Of a stretch of 64,000 nucleotides of DNA, positions 1 through 12,483 are shown piece after piece. Every line of letters begins with the position of its first letter. Positions within the stretch are counted from its first letter, which is position 1. Source of the stretch: Macrotrachela quadricornifera (lineage: Eukaryota; Rotifera; Eurotatoria; Philodinida; Philodinidae); assembly GCA_022393335.1 (NCBI GenBank), contig JAJEKB010021748.1, forward strand, positions 1 to 64,000. The letters run 5' to 3'. Made by a program: the position numbers and the translations under genes. The notes under the pieces were generated by a model. The model saw only the letters and a list, made by a program, of their open reading frames with translations. It did not search any database and was not told the origin of the DNA.

Positions 1-1000
1 GCAGGCTACAAATGATGCCTACTGAGTTTTTTCATAATCATTTAAGATAATATCATTTAACCAATGTTTTTTTTCAAGACAACTATGAATTGTTACTTTT
101 GCTATACACAATAATTTGATAAAAAGAGTTTCTGTTTTCATATATATTCTTGCAATGTAATCTGAGGAAATAAACTCTATCAATATTCGTTCATAAAGTC
201 AAATGTCTAAAATTTTAATGTGTAGAATTTAGTTGCAAAACTTAGTTGAAATAAGTATTTGTTACCAGAAACCGGCGGGACAGGGGCTACTTCCATCCTA
301 TCTTAGAACTAAAGGAGACGAAATATAGTCATTCATACTTACGCTGTTTATTGTGAATCATTATAGTGTCTCTTTGTCGATGTGTGTACAATATGTATGA
401 TATTATCAATTGATTATCTCAAGCAGAAATATTAATTCTATGATTAGTATTTGTAAGAAAAATCATGATATATGGAGTGAATAATTTGTCATCGAATTCG
501 GCGTCATATGTCGGATTATTCATGTGAAATGTAGAAAATACTTTACAACTAAGTTTAATTAGAGAATTATCATAATCATATATTTATTAAAATAAATTAA
601 ATGGATTCATATCTCATTAAAAAACAATTCAAAATTAAAATAAAACTGAAATGATTTTTTTCTCTAAAAATGTCGTAAAAAGATAACATTAGACATAGTT
701 TAACTATAATAATAATGAGTGAATAATTCTTGTTTTTTACTTTTCTTTTCTTTTCTTTTCATGTTTAATTATTCTAATTAATAGTTTCCTGTATAATAAT
801 ATATATATATTTTTAAACTAAAGACACACATCACTTTCCATCATAAATTAATGTTCCGTTAATCTTATTTTTTGTATATTTTTCTTACCTAAAATGTTCT
901 TGATTATATTGTATTGAATAAAGATTAATGCAGTGCATTTTATATAAATTATTTTTTTTATTTTATTAAAATAAGTAAATAATAATGTGATTATTATATA
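1..1000. other. AT-rich intergenic DNA
   Basis: I see no supported gene here. The stretch is AT-rich with poly-A/T runs, a short TTTTC-type run near 741-760 and a TA run near 800. It could be flank or the lost 5' part of the GPCR remnant that follows. Confidence 0.5.
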
Positions 1001-1002
1001 TT

Positions 1003-1185
1003 GGACAACAATTTACAATTTTTTAGTGGTTTTTGTCTTCTTATTGGAGGTATAATTGGTAATATAAATAATTCAAGTATTTGGTGTAAAATAAGACAAA
1101 TATTTCTTAGTAGTTTTAGTATAGTATCAATAATGTGCGCATGTTTATCATCAACAGATCAATATATTGTATCATCAAAAAATGA
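1003..1185 (+). pseudogene. GPCR remnant with internal deletion
   Basis: One open frame encodes a hydrophobic stretch ending in an IGNI motif (as in TM1 of rhodopsin-like receptors). It then passes directly into NNSSIWCKIRQ and a second hydrophobic segment ending in ACLSSTDQYIVSSK. The second part resembles extracellular loop 1 plus TM3 and its DRY-like end (TDQY) in FMRFamide-receptor-like GPCRs, which are abundant in bdelloids. The roughly 50 residues of TM2 that should lie between are missing, and nothing downstream resembles TM4-7. I infer an internally deleted, truncated receptor pseudogene. There is no credible ATG; the frame is open from a TTG at 1001. Confidence 0.55.
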
Positions 1186-1229
1186 TATCTTCGTCATTAT
1201 AGTAATACTTAGGGCATTCCAAAAGTAGT

Positions 1230-2880
1230 GGCGGAGGTACCTTATTTCGTCAAGCAGAGGTGTAAAAAAATTTCTTTCTTTACCAATAGATAGAGCGTCT
1301 TTCGCTCTATTTTTCTATGCTATTTGATCATCATTCAAGTGATATTATACTAATAAAATTTCGATAAGAACTTTTTTTTGTGTAACTCCAGCTGGTAACA
1401 ACAGTGCATATTACCATTCGTGTGTGTTTTCTTTGTTTTTTTTCCCATCATCTAATAGCTTTTATTAAAAACACAAAATACATCACAAGATGCAGCATGA
1501 AAAGCTCTATAATTTACATACGGTCACCTTTTTTTATACTCCCACTTTTTGTTTTCAAAACAGACAAGACTTTGAGTGATCAAATTTTGGCTGTGCGAAA
1601 ATTGGTAGCACAGCATTTTGCGTATTTTGAAAACCATCAGAATAAGGTTTACTGTGCAAATAGTAGAGCTTTTCACGCTGCATCTTGTAATACATCCCGC
1701 TTTTAATCAAACGTATTGGACGGTAAAAAAATGAAAGAAGAAAGAAAAATTCTCTGTTTTTTTTGCATAGAAAAAATGCCAACAAAGAAATCATGAACAA
1801 AACATTTTATTGAATATTTTGACTAAATGAGTTTTTTTGTACTAAGTGATTTTGAATAAAATAATAATAAGATTCAATTCGCCGTAGATTAATTAATTCG
1901 CAAAGTCTCGTTTTCTACGAACAACTTTTCATCTCGATACAGAAAAATGAAGAAAGGTATTAGAAGAGAATTCCTTTCAGAATCTTTCAGTGCTTTATTT
2001 GATGAAAAATAATATTAAACACACACGAACACACACACGCTAGAAAGAGTGAAGGAATCACACACTAGAGAGAAGAAGAAGAATAGAAGTACAGAAACAA
2101 TAAAGAGAAAGTGATATCTGATCGAGGGAAAAAGAGAAGAGAAAGAGAGATGTCGTTACCTGTAACATCCGTGAATAATGCTGCTTTGACATGCTGTAGT
2201 TTCAATTTTTTCAATTTAGAGTGTAACCGATCGGTGGTGATTCCGATTGACTCGGAGTCTACCTCTGGAAGTTACTTATTAACAGAATTTGAGTCCGTGA
2301 GTTTGAAACTGTCGGTTTTCAAGTAAGAGTCAGAACTGATTATAACTTCCTAGATCGAACGATACGGTCCACATACGGACCATTTATCGGCTGCAGAAAT
2401 ACAAACTGTACTATCATTAAAATAGCCGTACTCAAGTCAAGAAAACTGACGTAAGATCTTGCGATTAAAGCGAAATCTTACAAAAATTTTACGTTCACTT
2501 TATTTCCACTGTAAACTTATATTGATATTTCACTACATAACCGAATTTTTCAAGAATCTTCTGCTATGATATAATGTAAGATTCCTCGAACCATGATTTT
2601 TCGTACGATTTTGTGCTGGCCTTATAATAGAAAGGCAAGCATAAAAGTACGAAGAATACGGATGCAGATGCATTATAATTAAAATGAGGATGTTTATTCT
2701 CTGTGAGAATCATGTCCGGAGTAAACTATGCTGTTAATATACGCAGTCGTTAGTGTTTTTTTAATTGAAAGATACCGGTTGTTATTTCTGCATGCCTGAT
2801 CAAGTCAATATGAGAGAGAGGTGTTGATAATTTTTACAATAGAAGAAGTTCATGTGCGTTTTTATTTGTCATTATTCATT
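1230..2880. other. Intergenic, low-complexity tracts
   Basis: No gene is supported. The segment contains A/T-rich tracts and a purine-rich GA stretch at about 2040-2160 next to a short CA-rich stretch. Short open frames at 1404-1706 and 2111-2326 have no recognisable composition or motifs. Confidence 0.45.
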
Positions 2881-2887
2881 AAAAAGT

Positions 2888-4005
2888 ATGTCCTCTACGT
2901 CGACTATATCAAGGCTTGTGCTCGAAGCAGACAATTTAAACTATATTGTTATGATGTTTATTCGATGTTTCTGTTATTGTATTATGCCTCTTGGTATTGT
3001 GGGTCATTCGCTCAGTATTTATGTTTTTACTTGTCCTTCATTACGATCAAATCCGTGTAGTGTTTACTTTTTTGCTGCCACTCTAGTTGGTCTACTCACT
3101 ACATTTTATTCTTTACCGATGCGAATGATTCAATCTGGTTTTATCGACACAGATCCAGGGGCACATTCAGTGATATTTTGCAAAATAACATGGTTATTAA
3201 TACATTCATTTAGGTATTTATAGAGGTCGATGAAAAACTCTACTGTTGTTTTTTTACTTATAGAGGTGCGAATTCATGGCTGATTGTTGCGGCTTCGGCT
3301 GACAGATACTTTTCCAGTTCACAAGCCACAAGTAAGAGAGCATGGAGTAGCATGCATATAGCTCGTCGACTGGTACTACTGACGATTCTTCTCGGCTTTC
3401 TTGCATACAGTCATGTGCCTGTATTCTACAAGATTGAGATCGTATCTGCTACTCAAAAATCTATTTGTTATCCAACAGGTCCATCAGGCACTTATCGTAT
3501 AGTTTTATCTTATTTTCATTTGATATATCTTGGGTTATCTCCATCGTTTTGTATGCTTCTATTTGGTCGACTGACATTACGAAATATTCAACGATCAAAA
3601 CGACTTGTTGCACATTCAACGAATTTACCCAGTAAAATTAATCAAAACAATGGAAAAATCACTCGACACATGTTTCGAATGTTATTTGTTCAAGTACTGT
3701 TGTATTGTGTCACTGGAACAGCATTTTCTATTGGAATAATTATAACATCAACAACTGCAAGTCAACCGAAAAATATTTTTCAGATGGCACAAGGAAGTAC
3801 GCTCAATTTAGTTGTTGGAATGTTTTCTCTTGTTGGTCCTTGTTTTAACTTTTATTTATTCACACTGTCTAGTAGCGTATTCAGAAAAGAACTGAAGAAT
3901 CTTTTCTGCAAACTTATTCGAGTCGGTGATCAACCACAACAAATATCGTTTGAAATGGTGGATACTAATTATCGTAATAAGCTTACAAAACCAGCTAAGA
4001 TATAG
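2888..4005 (+). CDS. Rhodopsin-like 7TM receptor, two exons
   Basis: Exon 1 (2888-3213) and exon 2 (3264-4005) are joined across a 50-nt GT..AG intron (3214-3263) that splits an Arg codon. The spliced frame is uninterrupted, about 355 aa. Seven hydrophobic segments are visible: TM1 with GIVGHSLSIYVF, TM2 after NPCSVYFFAA, TM3 starting at FCKITWLL and ending ASADRY (a canonical DRY), TM4 after ARRLVLLT, TM5 after TYRIVLSYF, TM6 after HMFRMLFVQ, TM7 ending NFYLFTLSSSVFRKEL. Cysteines before TM3 and in extracellular loop 2 (SICYP) could form the conserved disulfide. The pattern fits the peptide/FMRFamide-receptor-like class expanded in bdelloids; the ligand cannot be read. An upstream in-frame ATG at 2852 is possible, but 2888 leaves a more usual short N-terminus. 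I see no lesion. Confidence 0.8.
3214..3263 (+). other. 50-nt spliceosomal intron
   Basis: It begins GTATTT and ends TTTTTTACTTATAG. Removal restores the frame through TM3 into the DRY motif. Its size is typical of the other introns in the window. Confidence 0.8.
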
Positions 4006-5215
4006 TATTATATCTATGTAATACAGACTTGGTTAAAAAGTGTGTCATTAATGTAGTTCATATTTAATGTAGTCTTGTACACTTGTTCAGTATCTAAAAA
4101 CTATCAAAGATGACTACATTTGCTATTCTAAAGGACATTGAATAGAATGAATATGGCTATGTAAATCGATACAAAATTTTTAGATTAATCATTTAGATTC
4201 TTTGTTGGTACTTGTACATACGTATGTTGATTTTTTCAATAAAAATCGATACCTTTTTCCTGTATTTTTTAGCTCTTAGAATTGTTCCCTTCTTTAGATA
4301 TTAAAATTAGAATACAGACACTCTCAAATTAAAAATGAGGGTGACTAAAGCGACATTCATGCATTGTTTATTTCGCTATTTCCCAACAACAAGATATTAA
4401 TATCTGTCTACTTTCGATAATATGTATTCGTATTCCGATTATCGGTTTCGATGGGATTCGACCATCGGAAACTATCGCATTCGACAAGATTCGACGATTT
4501 CCGTTCGTTAGGTTCGCTGAAACCCATGCTATCAAACATCTAATCTTCCTATTCCAATTCGCACAATATGTCGGAAAGAAAAGAGTTGAGAAATCCAGCC
4601 ACACTGAATAGGACCATCACATGTTGTTTAAAGATTATAAAATAATCATCTGATGAATGAAACATTCATGCTATAGATAAAGTTTGGTTTACCGATAGGC
4701 ATCTGGCAGGATTCTATCAGATCCGAAACTTTGCGACAGGATCGTCGGAAGTTGTCGGATTCCTCGATCTGGGTAGTCAGCAGATCTAATGGATAGTTCT
4801 GACCTATGACAGTTTTTGAAGTAAATATCAAACTCGGATTTCAGTCCGAGGTTTCTACATTTGTTTTTTTATTGTTAGCTCATAGCAAATATGTTGTTTT
4901 CTGAGTTCATCCCGAAAATGAATAGGAAAACAGCTGAAAATCTGTATGACGATAATATCTACTTTTTATATGAATACATCAGTAGATAGATATATACGAA
5001 AAAAACTATTTTGGCTCAACAGTCCAATCATTTTGACAAATTACAACGAAACTTCAACTCTCATTTATTGTACTTACGGTAAATCTTTTAAATGAACGCC
5101 GAGTCACTCGGTGGCATCCCTCCAGCCGGCCACTGCCTATGAACTGTTTCCACATATATGTCTGTATTTTATACATATCTATACCTCCATATATAATATT
5201 TATACTGATATCGAT

Positions 5216-5218
<3 letters not shown>
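4006..5218. other. Intergenic
   Basis: No gene is supported. Between about 4430 and 4850 there are short related phrases (TCGTCGAATCTTGTCGAATG-like and TCGTCGGAAGTTGTCGGATT-like) in opposite orientation. These may be a very decayed palindromic repeat. Confidence 0.35.
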
Positions 5219-5252
<34 letters not shown>

Positions 5253-5690
5253 GCGTGATCAACTGTTGGGATGTCCCAACATTTATTTATTCATGTATGT
5301 TCATCCAGATATCAGAAAAATATAATCTTTTTATCGCTTATACATCGTATGTAATGCTGCTGATCTATGACTATTTGAGAACGATGTATCGGTAATAGTG
5401 AAGGATAATAGGGACGTCTTTGTGCTCGTTCTCCTAAACGTGCATCACATAGTATTTGTTGACGTCTTGATTTCGATATATACTCTGTGTGCGATAGTAT
5501 TTAATTCATTCTATTCGTTCATCGTATTCGAGTTAGATCATTTGTGCTTAGTTATAGATCAGCAGCATTACATATGATGTATAAGCGATAAAAAGATTAT
5601 ATTTTTCTGATATCTGGATGACCATACATGAATAAATAAATGTTGGGACATCCCGACAGTTGATCACGCCCATATATATATATATATATT
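5219..5690. repeat. Long imperfect hairpin repeat flanked by TA tracts
   Basis: The left arm (5251-5372) and right arm (5551-5672) are inverted copies over about 120 bp with only a few mismatches. They are separated by a 178-bp unique spacer. The left arm is preceded by a (TA)n tract (5219-5250) and the right arm is followed by a shorter one (to 5690). The arms start GGGCGTGATCAACTGT and contain a smaller near-palindrome, GTTGGGATGTCCCAAC. No transposase is encoded. It looks like a non-autonomous fold-back/MITE element that inserted into, or carries, TA repeats. Confidence 0.75.
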
Positions 5691-6008
5691 ACTTTCATAA
5701 TTACTTAGGTCATACCAAAAGGCTTTACGGAGCTATATCAATTTCCTATAGAATACTTGAGGAAATTTTCTTTTTATATAGACTTATAGTAAAAACAAAG
5801 CTCTATATTTCTATACTATTTGATCTTTATTCATCTAATATCATAATAGTAAAATTTCGATGAGAGCTATTTTTGTGTGAATTTAACTAACGGATGAGGC
5901 ATATGAATGGCTACGTTTTACATTTCAATTTTCAGTTTTTTTTAGCTTTATTTTAAACGTCGCGTCGCTCGGAAGCGCTTGCGACCCTTTGAAAACTAGA
6001 ATGATTAA

Positions 6009-6200
6009 CGAGGGAACCACCCGAGGTGCTAAAAAGGTTTTAGACTGGGAGTTTCATGGTTCGATACGGCATAGCTAGGTATGATATATCCTAGCTTGGT
6101 TCGTGCGGAAGTTGCTTCTAGGAAGAGTTATGAATTTTTTAAGTTATAAGTAGAATTTCCACTTTTACCGCTAAGTTTTAGTTTTTTCATATAAAAAAAG
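6009..6200 (+). repeat. Left terminal inverted repeat of the Tc5-like element
   Basis: It starts CGAGGGAACCACC and ends in the A-rich phrase CATATAAAAAAAG. It matches the reverse complement of 8409-8600 almost base for base. Confidence 0.85.
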
Positions 6201-6395
6201 TCTTATGTGTCTGACATTGTAATTTTGACGCATTTGTATGTGAAAGGATATAATTTTGTAAATGATGTTAATCTGTATCGACTCTGATATGTGCATGACT
6301 ATCAAAGAAAAAAAGGAGAGAGTGTAGAAGAAACTTTTTTTTATTTATCAGTCGGCATTCTCCTTATGGTATGCGTATAGAAGTGCATCAAATGA

Positions 6396-7957
6396 GAAAA
6401 AACGAAAAACGTCGCTCGAGAATGTGTAAAAGTATCACATAGGTTTTATCATAATCTGAAAAACAGTAATGAATGGAGTAGATCGAATAACACACAGTTG
6501 TTCCGAGAGCGAACACTAAAAGAGCTTGTTGATCAATTGTTCAATATATTCGAGTGGATATGGACAAGCACGTCATACAATGAAGATGACGAAACGACTC
6601 TGGATCACAATATGTCGGACGATGAAATAGATGGATACGAAGAAGGTCTTGATGAAACATCTCATGATTTAGATTGCGAAGAAAAAGACGAAGAAAATCC
6701 TATATTCGAATCATTTTCTTTGTCGTATATGAAGCGAGCACTTCAATATTACGATACAATTAATCCACAAACTGGAAAACGATCTCATACGTGGAAATGT
6801 GTTCATAACAAATTTCGAAGAATCGCTCATCAATCATATATAGCGCGTTTTCTGGAGTATGTTGAGAAAGAAGGAACAAATAAGCAAAAAGTGGATTCAA
6901 TAAAAGATTATGTTGATAATGATTTTGAACGTGCTCGGGATATTTTATGTCCAGTTCACAACATAGACTTAAAAAGATGGGCTATACGAAAAGCAAGGAT
7001 GATATCATTGCATGCTTTTGTGGCGTCAGATCAATGGATCTTAAATTTTAAGCATAAACATGACATATGTTCAAGAAAAATTATAAAGGTTAGGACATAT
7101 ACCGTATAAACCAGATGAAAGTTTTATGTTGTAAGTTAGTGTACTAATCGTATCTCTTTCAGATAGTCACAAAACGTGAAGTGATCAATGAAACTGAAAT
7201 TAAAAAATCAGCAGAACAATTTGTTATCGAAGTTAAATCATTATTGCCTCATTACAATGATGATTTCGTGTTGAACACAGACCAGTCCGGACTTCAGCTT
7301 GAGTTTCTCTCAACGCGAACTCTTTCATATCGGGGTGAAAAGACAAAACTTGCCGCCGTACGTTCGATAAATGCAGCCACTCATAGCTATACGATTCAAC
7401 CGACAATAAATATGAGTGGTAGACTCTTCGGTCCCGTCTATATATGTCTCAAAGAGGCAAATGGTCGAATGAGTGAGAATATCAAAGCAAATCTTCCACA
7501 AATGAAAAATGTTGTTGTTACATGTAGCGCATCTGGCAAATTAACCACGTCACTAGTTGAATATTGACGCGATAAGTGTCTCACTCCTTCCCTACTTTCA
7601 CAACCGACATTACTTCTCTCTGATAGCTGGTCTGGACAGGGAGATAGAAAAGGTATCTATGAGTCAATTAAAAGACTCACACGATTAGAGATTCCATCGA
7701 AAACAACTTCGATAGTTCAGCCTCTGGATGTATTTTTTAACAGGCAATGGAAAGTAATCGTGCGTAAGGTCTACGAACGGGTTCTTCTTGATGAAATAGA
7801 TATTCATCTTGCGCAAAGGAATAATATCATCCGTTTACAATCTATTATTCATAATCAACTTTCATCTCCTGTTATCACACCTATGATACGCTACGCATGG
7901 ATCAAAAGTGGCTATACTAATGTCGATCCTCGACCTTTTCAAAGAGGATCACTGTGA
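6396..7957 (+). pseudogene. Tc5/pogo-like transposase, one in-frame stop
   Basis: Exon 1 is open from about 6396 to 7088 and encodes an acidic N-terminal region followed by a basic region (RWAIRKARMISLHAF) that resembles the DNA-binding helices of this class. A 74-nt intron (7089-7162, GTTAGG..TTTCAG) joins IIK to IVTKREVINETEIKKSAEQF. The DDE-type core shows the first acidic residue in VLNTDQSG (about 7278), the second in LLLSDSWSG, and the third in QPLDVFFNRQW. A TGA at 7565-7567 interrupts the frame where related proteins carry Trp (EY*RD), but the same frame stays open on both sides. No frameshift is needed. The true start codon is unclear: no in-frame ATG exists near the 5' end. Confidence 0.8.
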
Positions 7958-8408
7958 CATACCTTCATGCGATCAATATGCGTTTATTAAATGTAGTCAT
8001 TGCAGCAAAATATTATGTTTTCAAGATTTTTTCGTTAATTATCATACTCATGGTATCTGACTGATCTAAACGTGTACTACGTTTTTATAGCTTTTGCTTC
8101 ACATTATTTTTTCCCTATGATACTCATGCATACGTGCAAGATAATAAAAGCAATGCTTGTTTACAAATCTTTATGTTCCAAATTATTGAAAAGAGAAGAG
8201 ATGAACACAGTAAATAATAACTTAACTCGAAAACAGTTTATAACTATTCAAATGGACCTTTCTTATTCATCGGCGAAGTAAGAGTAGCTATATAACTAAA
8301 AAAAATGTTGTAAATTTTTTTTCTCAGATCCTTATTTATTTTCAATTGATCCTTTTAAAAGATTAAAACAGATGGTTATGATATATATAAAAAAAACATA
8401 AAACTAAT

Positions 8409-8600
8409 ACTTTTTTATATGAAAAAATTAAAACTTAGCGGTAAAAGTGGAAATTCTGCTTATAACTTAAAAAATTCATAACTCTTCCTAGAAGCAACTT
8501 CCGCACGAACCAAGCTAGGATATATCATACCTAGCTATGCCCTATCGAACCATGAAACTCCCAGTCGAAAAGCTTTTTATCACGTCAGGTGGTTCCCTCG
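8409..8600 (-). repeat. Right terminal inverted repeat of the Tc5-like element
   Basis: Inverted copy of 6009-6200, ending GGTGGTTCCCTCG immediately before the TAA target duplication. Small differences cluster in the outer 40 bp. Confidence 0.85.
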
Positions 8601-8791
8601 TAAGACTATATTCGCTCTGTCGATTCTGAATACTTGAGAAAGGTCGAAGTAAAAGAATATGAAATTTATTTACTCTTTGGAAAATGTTTTGGAAATAGAA
8701 ATAATTTTCGAAATGTCTCATGAGTTTGTATTTCATTTGATTTTAATAATAAAGTCTTAGTGAAAAATATTTATATAATTGAGCAAGCTGT

Positions 8792-9550
8792 TTAGCTTTT
8801 GAACAGACACAAACGATAAGGTCGGATGAATTCACTTTCTTCCACACCTTCATTCGCTGCAGTTAACCAGTAGGTACCTACGCCTGTCTCTTGCTTCGAA
8901 ATAACTTTTAAATATTTAGGATTGACGCGATTCTGAATGACGCACTTGTACGATGTACCTTCATGATCAAAACTAGTTGCATATAGTTGGGCGACCTTCA
9001 ATTCTGGTGATGAATAGATTCCTTTACCATATAGAAATCGTTTGCTTTAGCTCAGTTTAAAACCTTCTTCAGCGATGTTCAATGCATTGTGTTGTCCTGT
9101 ACCATGATACGGAACAGGCCACTCGTCGGGGTCATTCCCTGTCATCCCAAGCCACTTATTGTCTTCATCAAATTTGTCTTTGACCTTCAATGCAATTCGA
9201 TATGATCCACATGGTCGTTCATACGGTTCATTACCTCTTCGAAATGGTACGCTAGTGTCCCGTATGTCAGTAAAATCATGATCGAATTCGGAATCTAGAC
9301 AATTTTTATCAACTCCAAGCGGCCCATCAAGATATTCTCTTGGGATACTTTGACCAGTCGAGGAGACCGCAGGGACGAGCGACGAATGGTAAACTTGAAC
9401 TACATTTACCGGACATAATGCCAATGATGCATGGTTTCCAACTGTTAGTGCTGGTACTACAATTGATCCTACTCTCGCTGATGCAGGATATAAGCTTTGG
9501 ATCGCGGCACTGATTAATGACTGCGATGGATGTGCATCACTGGAAGACAT
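8792..9550 (-). pseudogene. ADP-ribosyltransferase-fold protein with one nonsense codon
   Basis: Reading right to left from the ATG at 9550 (MSSSDAHPSQSL), one frame runs to the stop before 8792, about 250 codons. It is broken only by TAA at 9047-9049. The C-terminal half has WPVPYHGTGQHNA, then FLYGKGIYSSPE, then GVGTYWLTAAN. These have the pattern of the His and Tyr motifs of the PARP/ART superfamily (YHGT and GIYSS). The family is seen in animals and fungi as uncharacterised proteins; substrate unknown. The stop lies between the His and Tyr motifs, so a terminated product would lack half of the active site. The frame is perfectly preserved after it, which suggests a young lesion or a base error. 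A longer start (GTG at 9619) is less likely. Confidence 0.65.
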
Positions 9551-9619
9551 TGTTTCTTTTGTATTGAATCCGTCCGCTGTTAAATACACGCTCAATATTG
9601 AAAAATCACACAGTTGCAC

Positions 9620-12480
9620 CTCTCTTTGGAACGTAAAAATGTCTTTCTTTTATGAAGAGGTGTATGGGTTTTTTGTCAAGCATCAAACAGAACGTGTGAA
9701 GAAGCTCTGAAAAAGTTTCCCATTCTTTTCTTTTCTTTCTTTTTTTTTCTGGCAAAATGTTTCATTTATCTTCTTCGTCTGTCAGTGTTGTTTATTGGCA
9801 GAAGTTTTTTATTATGCTGACGTGTAATCAGTGTCTCCCTTATCTTGTTTTTCTTCCATTTTGTGGTGATTTATTCAGACTATTTTGAGAAAAAGAGCGA
9901 GATAAATTACCATAAAAGTAAATATTTTTTCAGTTATTTTGATAGAAAAACTATCAAACGGCTCAAAATAAAGTCCTCGACACCCTCAAGATCCCTTATA
10001 TTAGAAGACTTTCGTATAATAGAAGACTCATTCTAGAAGTTGATTGTTACAAAAAATTTTGTGCAGTTTACTGAGATTTCTTATGTTTTATGCACATATC
10101 ATGATTTGAACTTAGTATGGACAATATTCCAGTACAACTGTCTCACATAAAAACTAATTCCTAGGAGGATATTGCATAAGAAAATGGCAATAAGAGAAAA
10201 TAGTTAGTTAGAACAAATATTTGTTTACTATAGAAAATAGTTTTCAATTACTTTACTGCTGCTTTATAAACTGTTCTGCAGAAACTGTTATTGGTTTTAT
10301 ATTGAAAAAATTCGCTCTCTCAATCGTAGAGCCTAACTGACGTGATACGTTTTCACACATGAGCAAGAGAGCAGAGTGATTTCAATCAGTTGAAATCATT
10401 TTCTCAGTTTAGACGGAAAATTGCAAGGGGAAAGAGTGGAATTTGCGTTCTTGGACTCCATAGAGTTTTAATGATTCTTTGGGGTTCCTGAAGACGCGGA
10501 GGATTTTCTAGAGTTCTTAAGAAATCTGAGAATTCTCTAAGATTCCTTCTGCTTCCCTAGCAGTGCGTCGAATGCCTTATGAAAGTATTCGGAAACCATA
10601 TGATCACAAAGAGAGGCTCATGTCGATTAGTAATTTGATTCTATCTCAAAGATCTGGCAGGTTTACTTTCCATCTTGAAAATATCAGTTAAAGATATGAA
10701 AACTAAAATGGTTGCTTAGTATTTGGCTGGTCAATTTTGTCAACCGATCAGATTTCAGGATTATAAAATCATGTAATTATAACAGCTACACGTGAGCCAC
10801 AACCGATCTGTATAGGCCGTGATCAATTGGGATTCTCAGATTCTTTTCAATTTAAGATATATGATAGAGACAAGAGTTTCATGACTTCTACCGCAAACCG
10901 CATCGAAAAATATTGAATCATTGCTTTTTTATAAGCTTTTTACTAAAAGGGTTCTATGGAATCACGACAGAGTTTTATTTTGCTGGGGATCTTTTTTGAC
11001 CATTTTCAATCGGAATTCGAACAGCATGTATGGTTTTGTTGTCGAAATTGTTATGGCATTACGACAAAATTCCGTTTTGTTGGGGTTTTGGTTCTTAAAT
11101 TATTATCAGAATTTGGAAAACATGTGTAATTCTTATTGTCGATTGTCTATGTGCAAAACAGTGATATATTTGTCTATTACACCTACAATATACGTCAGAA
11201 TGCTTCTTTGTTTTTCCACAAACAAAGTGTAAATAATTAATATAAGTTGAGCAGCGTAATGCGAAGGAAAGTTCTGTATTTTTTGAAAGAAAATGTATTT
11301 TGCTAAAAAAGCGAGACTTCTGAAACTTTGTTCCTTCTTCATTCGAAATACTTTTTGAAAGGTAACAACTATTTTTCTCAATTAACTAATCACACTCTAT
11401 CAGGAAGTTCAGATGAAAAACACGAAAACTATTTACTGCAGTTTTAAATAGTGTACATAAGAAAGCGTGGCTATTTCGATTGTTTAGACAAACAAAACAG
11501 ATCATGAAAAATATGTCAGTTACTTCTATCTGTTTCGTTAGAAGATCTAAGATTTGAATAACACCCTGTATATATGTATTGTTTCAAGTGATAGTGAAAA
11601 GAAACATCATATTCTTCACATATTATCAACGAAAATATTATCGAACAATGATGTCATTTCGATTAAATTTCCAATTTAAAAAGATTGAGAAGGTGTTAAC
11701 TTGCAAAACGATAGTGGCTAAACAGCATACACATCAATTTATATTATATCAATCGAAATGTCATTGTTAATTATACATACTTGTTAATTATACATACTTC
11801 TATACACTTTTCGACAACATTGTGGAAATTCTACTTGATCTCGGTGAGAACAAATCTCTGTTGAAATCGACACACATATGCCTAATTATCGTCTCGATTC
11901 TGAGTTCAGTAAACATCTCTCCAATGAATTTGAAAAAAATCTGCTTCATTTTCCGATTCTAGTATTCCACTCAAATCATAAATATGTCGATAAAAAAATG
12001 TTCTATTTGACTTGTAGAAACTGATGTAAACCTTCAATCGACTGATCAAATTTCAATCTTCTTCCAATCACTTTGAATCCATTATGTAAAATATCGTTTA
12101 ATAAAATGTTTCAAATCATTTGCTAGTTCGATTTTTCACTTTTGATCAACAATCTGATCATCAGTTGATCTATTTCAAACACAATCATTCATCAATTGAA
12201 CTGAGATTATTGAAGAGACTATAGATAATTTTTCTTTTCCAATTGAGACAGGGTGTTCCTTTTGAAGTAAACGCAGTGATAGTGCATTTTTGAGCATCAT
12301 GAAGAGCAATCAATTCAAGAAAGAAAAACCTTGTTTTTTCGGATCGATACTATCGATTTGTTCAACAAATGTATTTCAAATAAGATTGATTTTTTCTTCA
12401 TTGAAATTCCAAAGGACATCAGAATATTGTTGAGGCATATGCAAAATGAATTCTAAGAATTGATTGACTAATCATTCACT
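9620..12480. other. Long intergenic stretch
   Basis: No gene is supported over nearly 2.9 kb. The open frames at 9845, 10921 and 11579 have biased AT-rich composition and no motifs. From about 11850 to 12080 the plus strand has a phrase reading HMPNYRLDSEFSKHLSNEF with protein-like composition. From about 12480 to 12260 the minus strand has another (LIALHDAQKCTITAFTSK). These may be eroded coding fragments, but I cannot name them. Confidence 0.4.
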
Positions 12481-12483
12481 TGA

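Larger units (their letters stand above)
6009..8600 (+). mobile_element. Tc5/pogo-like DNA transposon with 192-bp TIRs
   Basis: Inverted repeats at 6009-6200 and 8409-8600 are nearly identical and begin CGAGGGAACCACC. The element is flanked on both sides by TAA (6006-6008 and 8601-8603). That fits the TNA target duplication known for Tc5-type elements. It is 2,592 bp long and encodes one spliced transposase. High TIR similarity, an intact target duplication and a single stop in the coding region suggest recent arrival. Confidence 0.85.

Noticed and set aside
1404..2326. Short open frames near the left end
   Set aside because: No motif, poor start context, low-complexity composition.
5111..5863. 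Small proteins rich in Tyr and Ile
   Set aside because: They translate (TA)n and the hairpin repeat arms.
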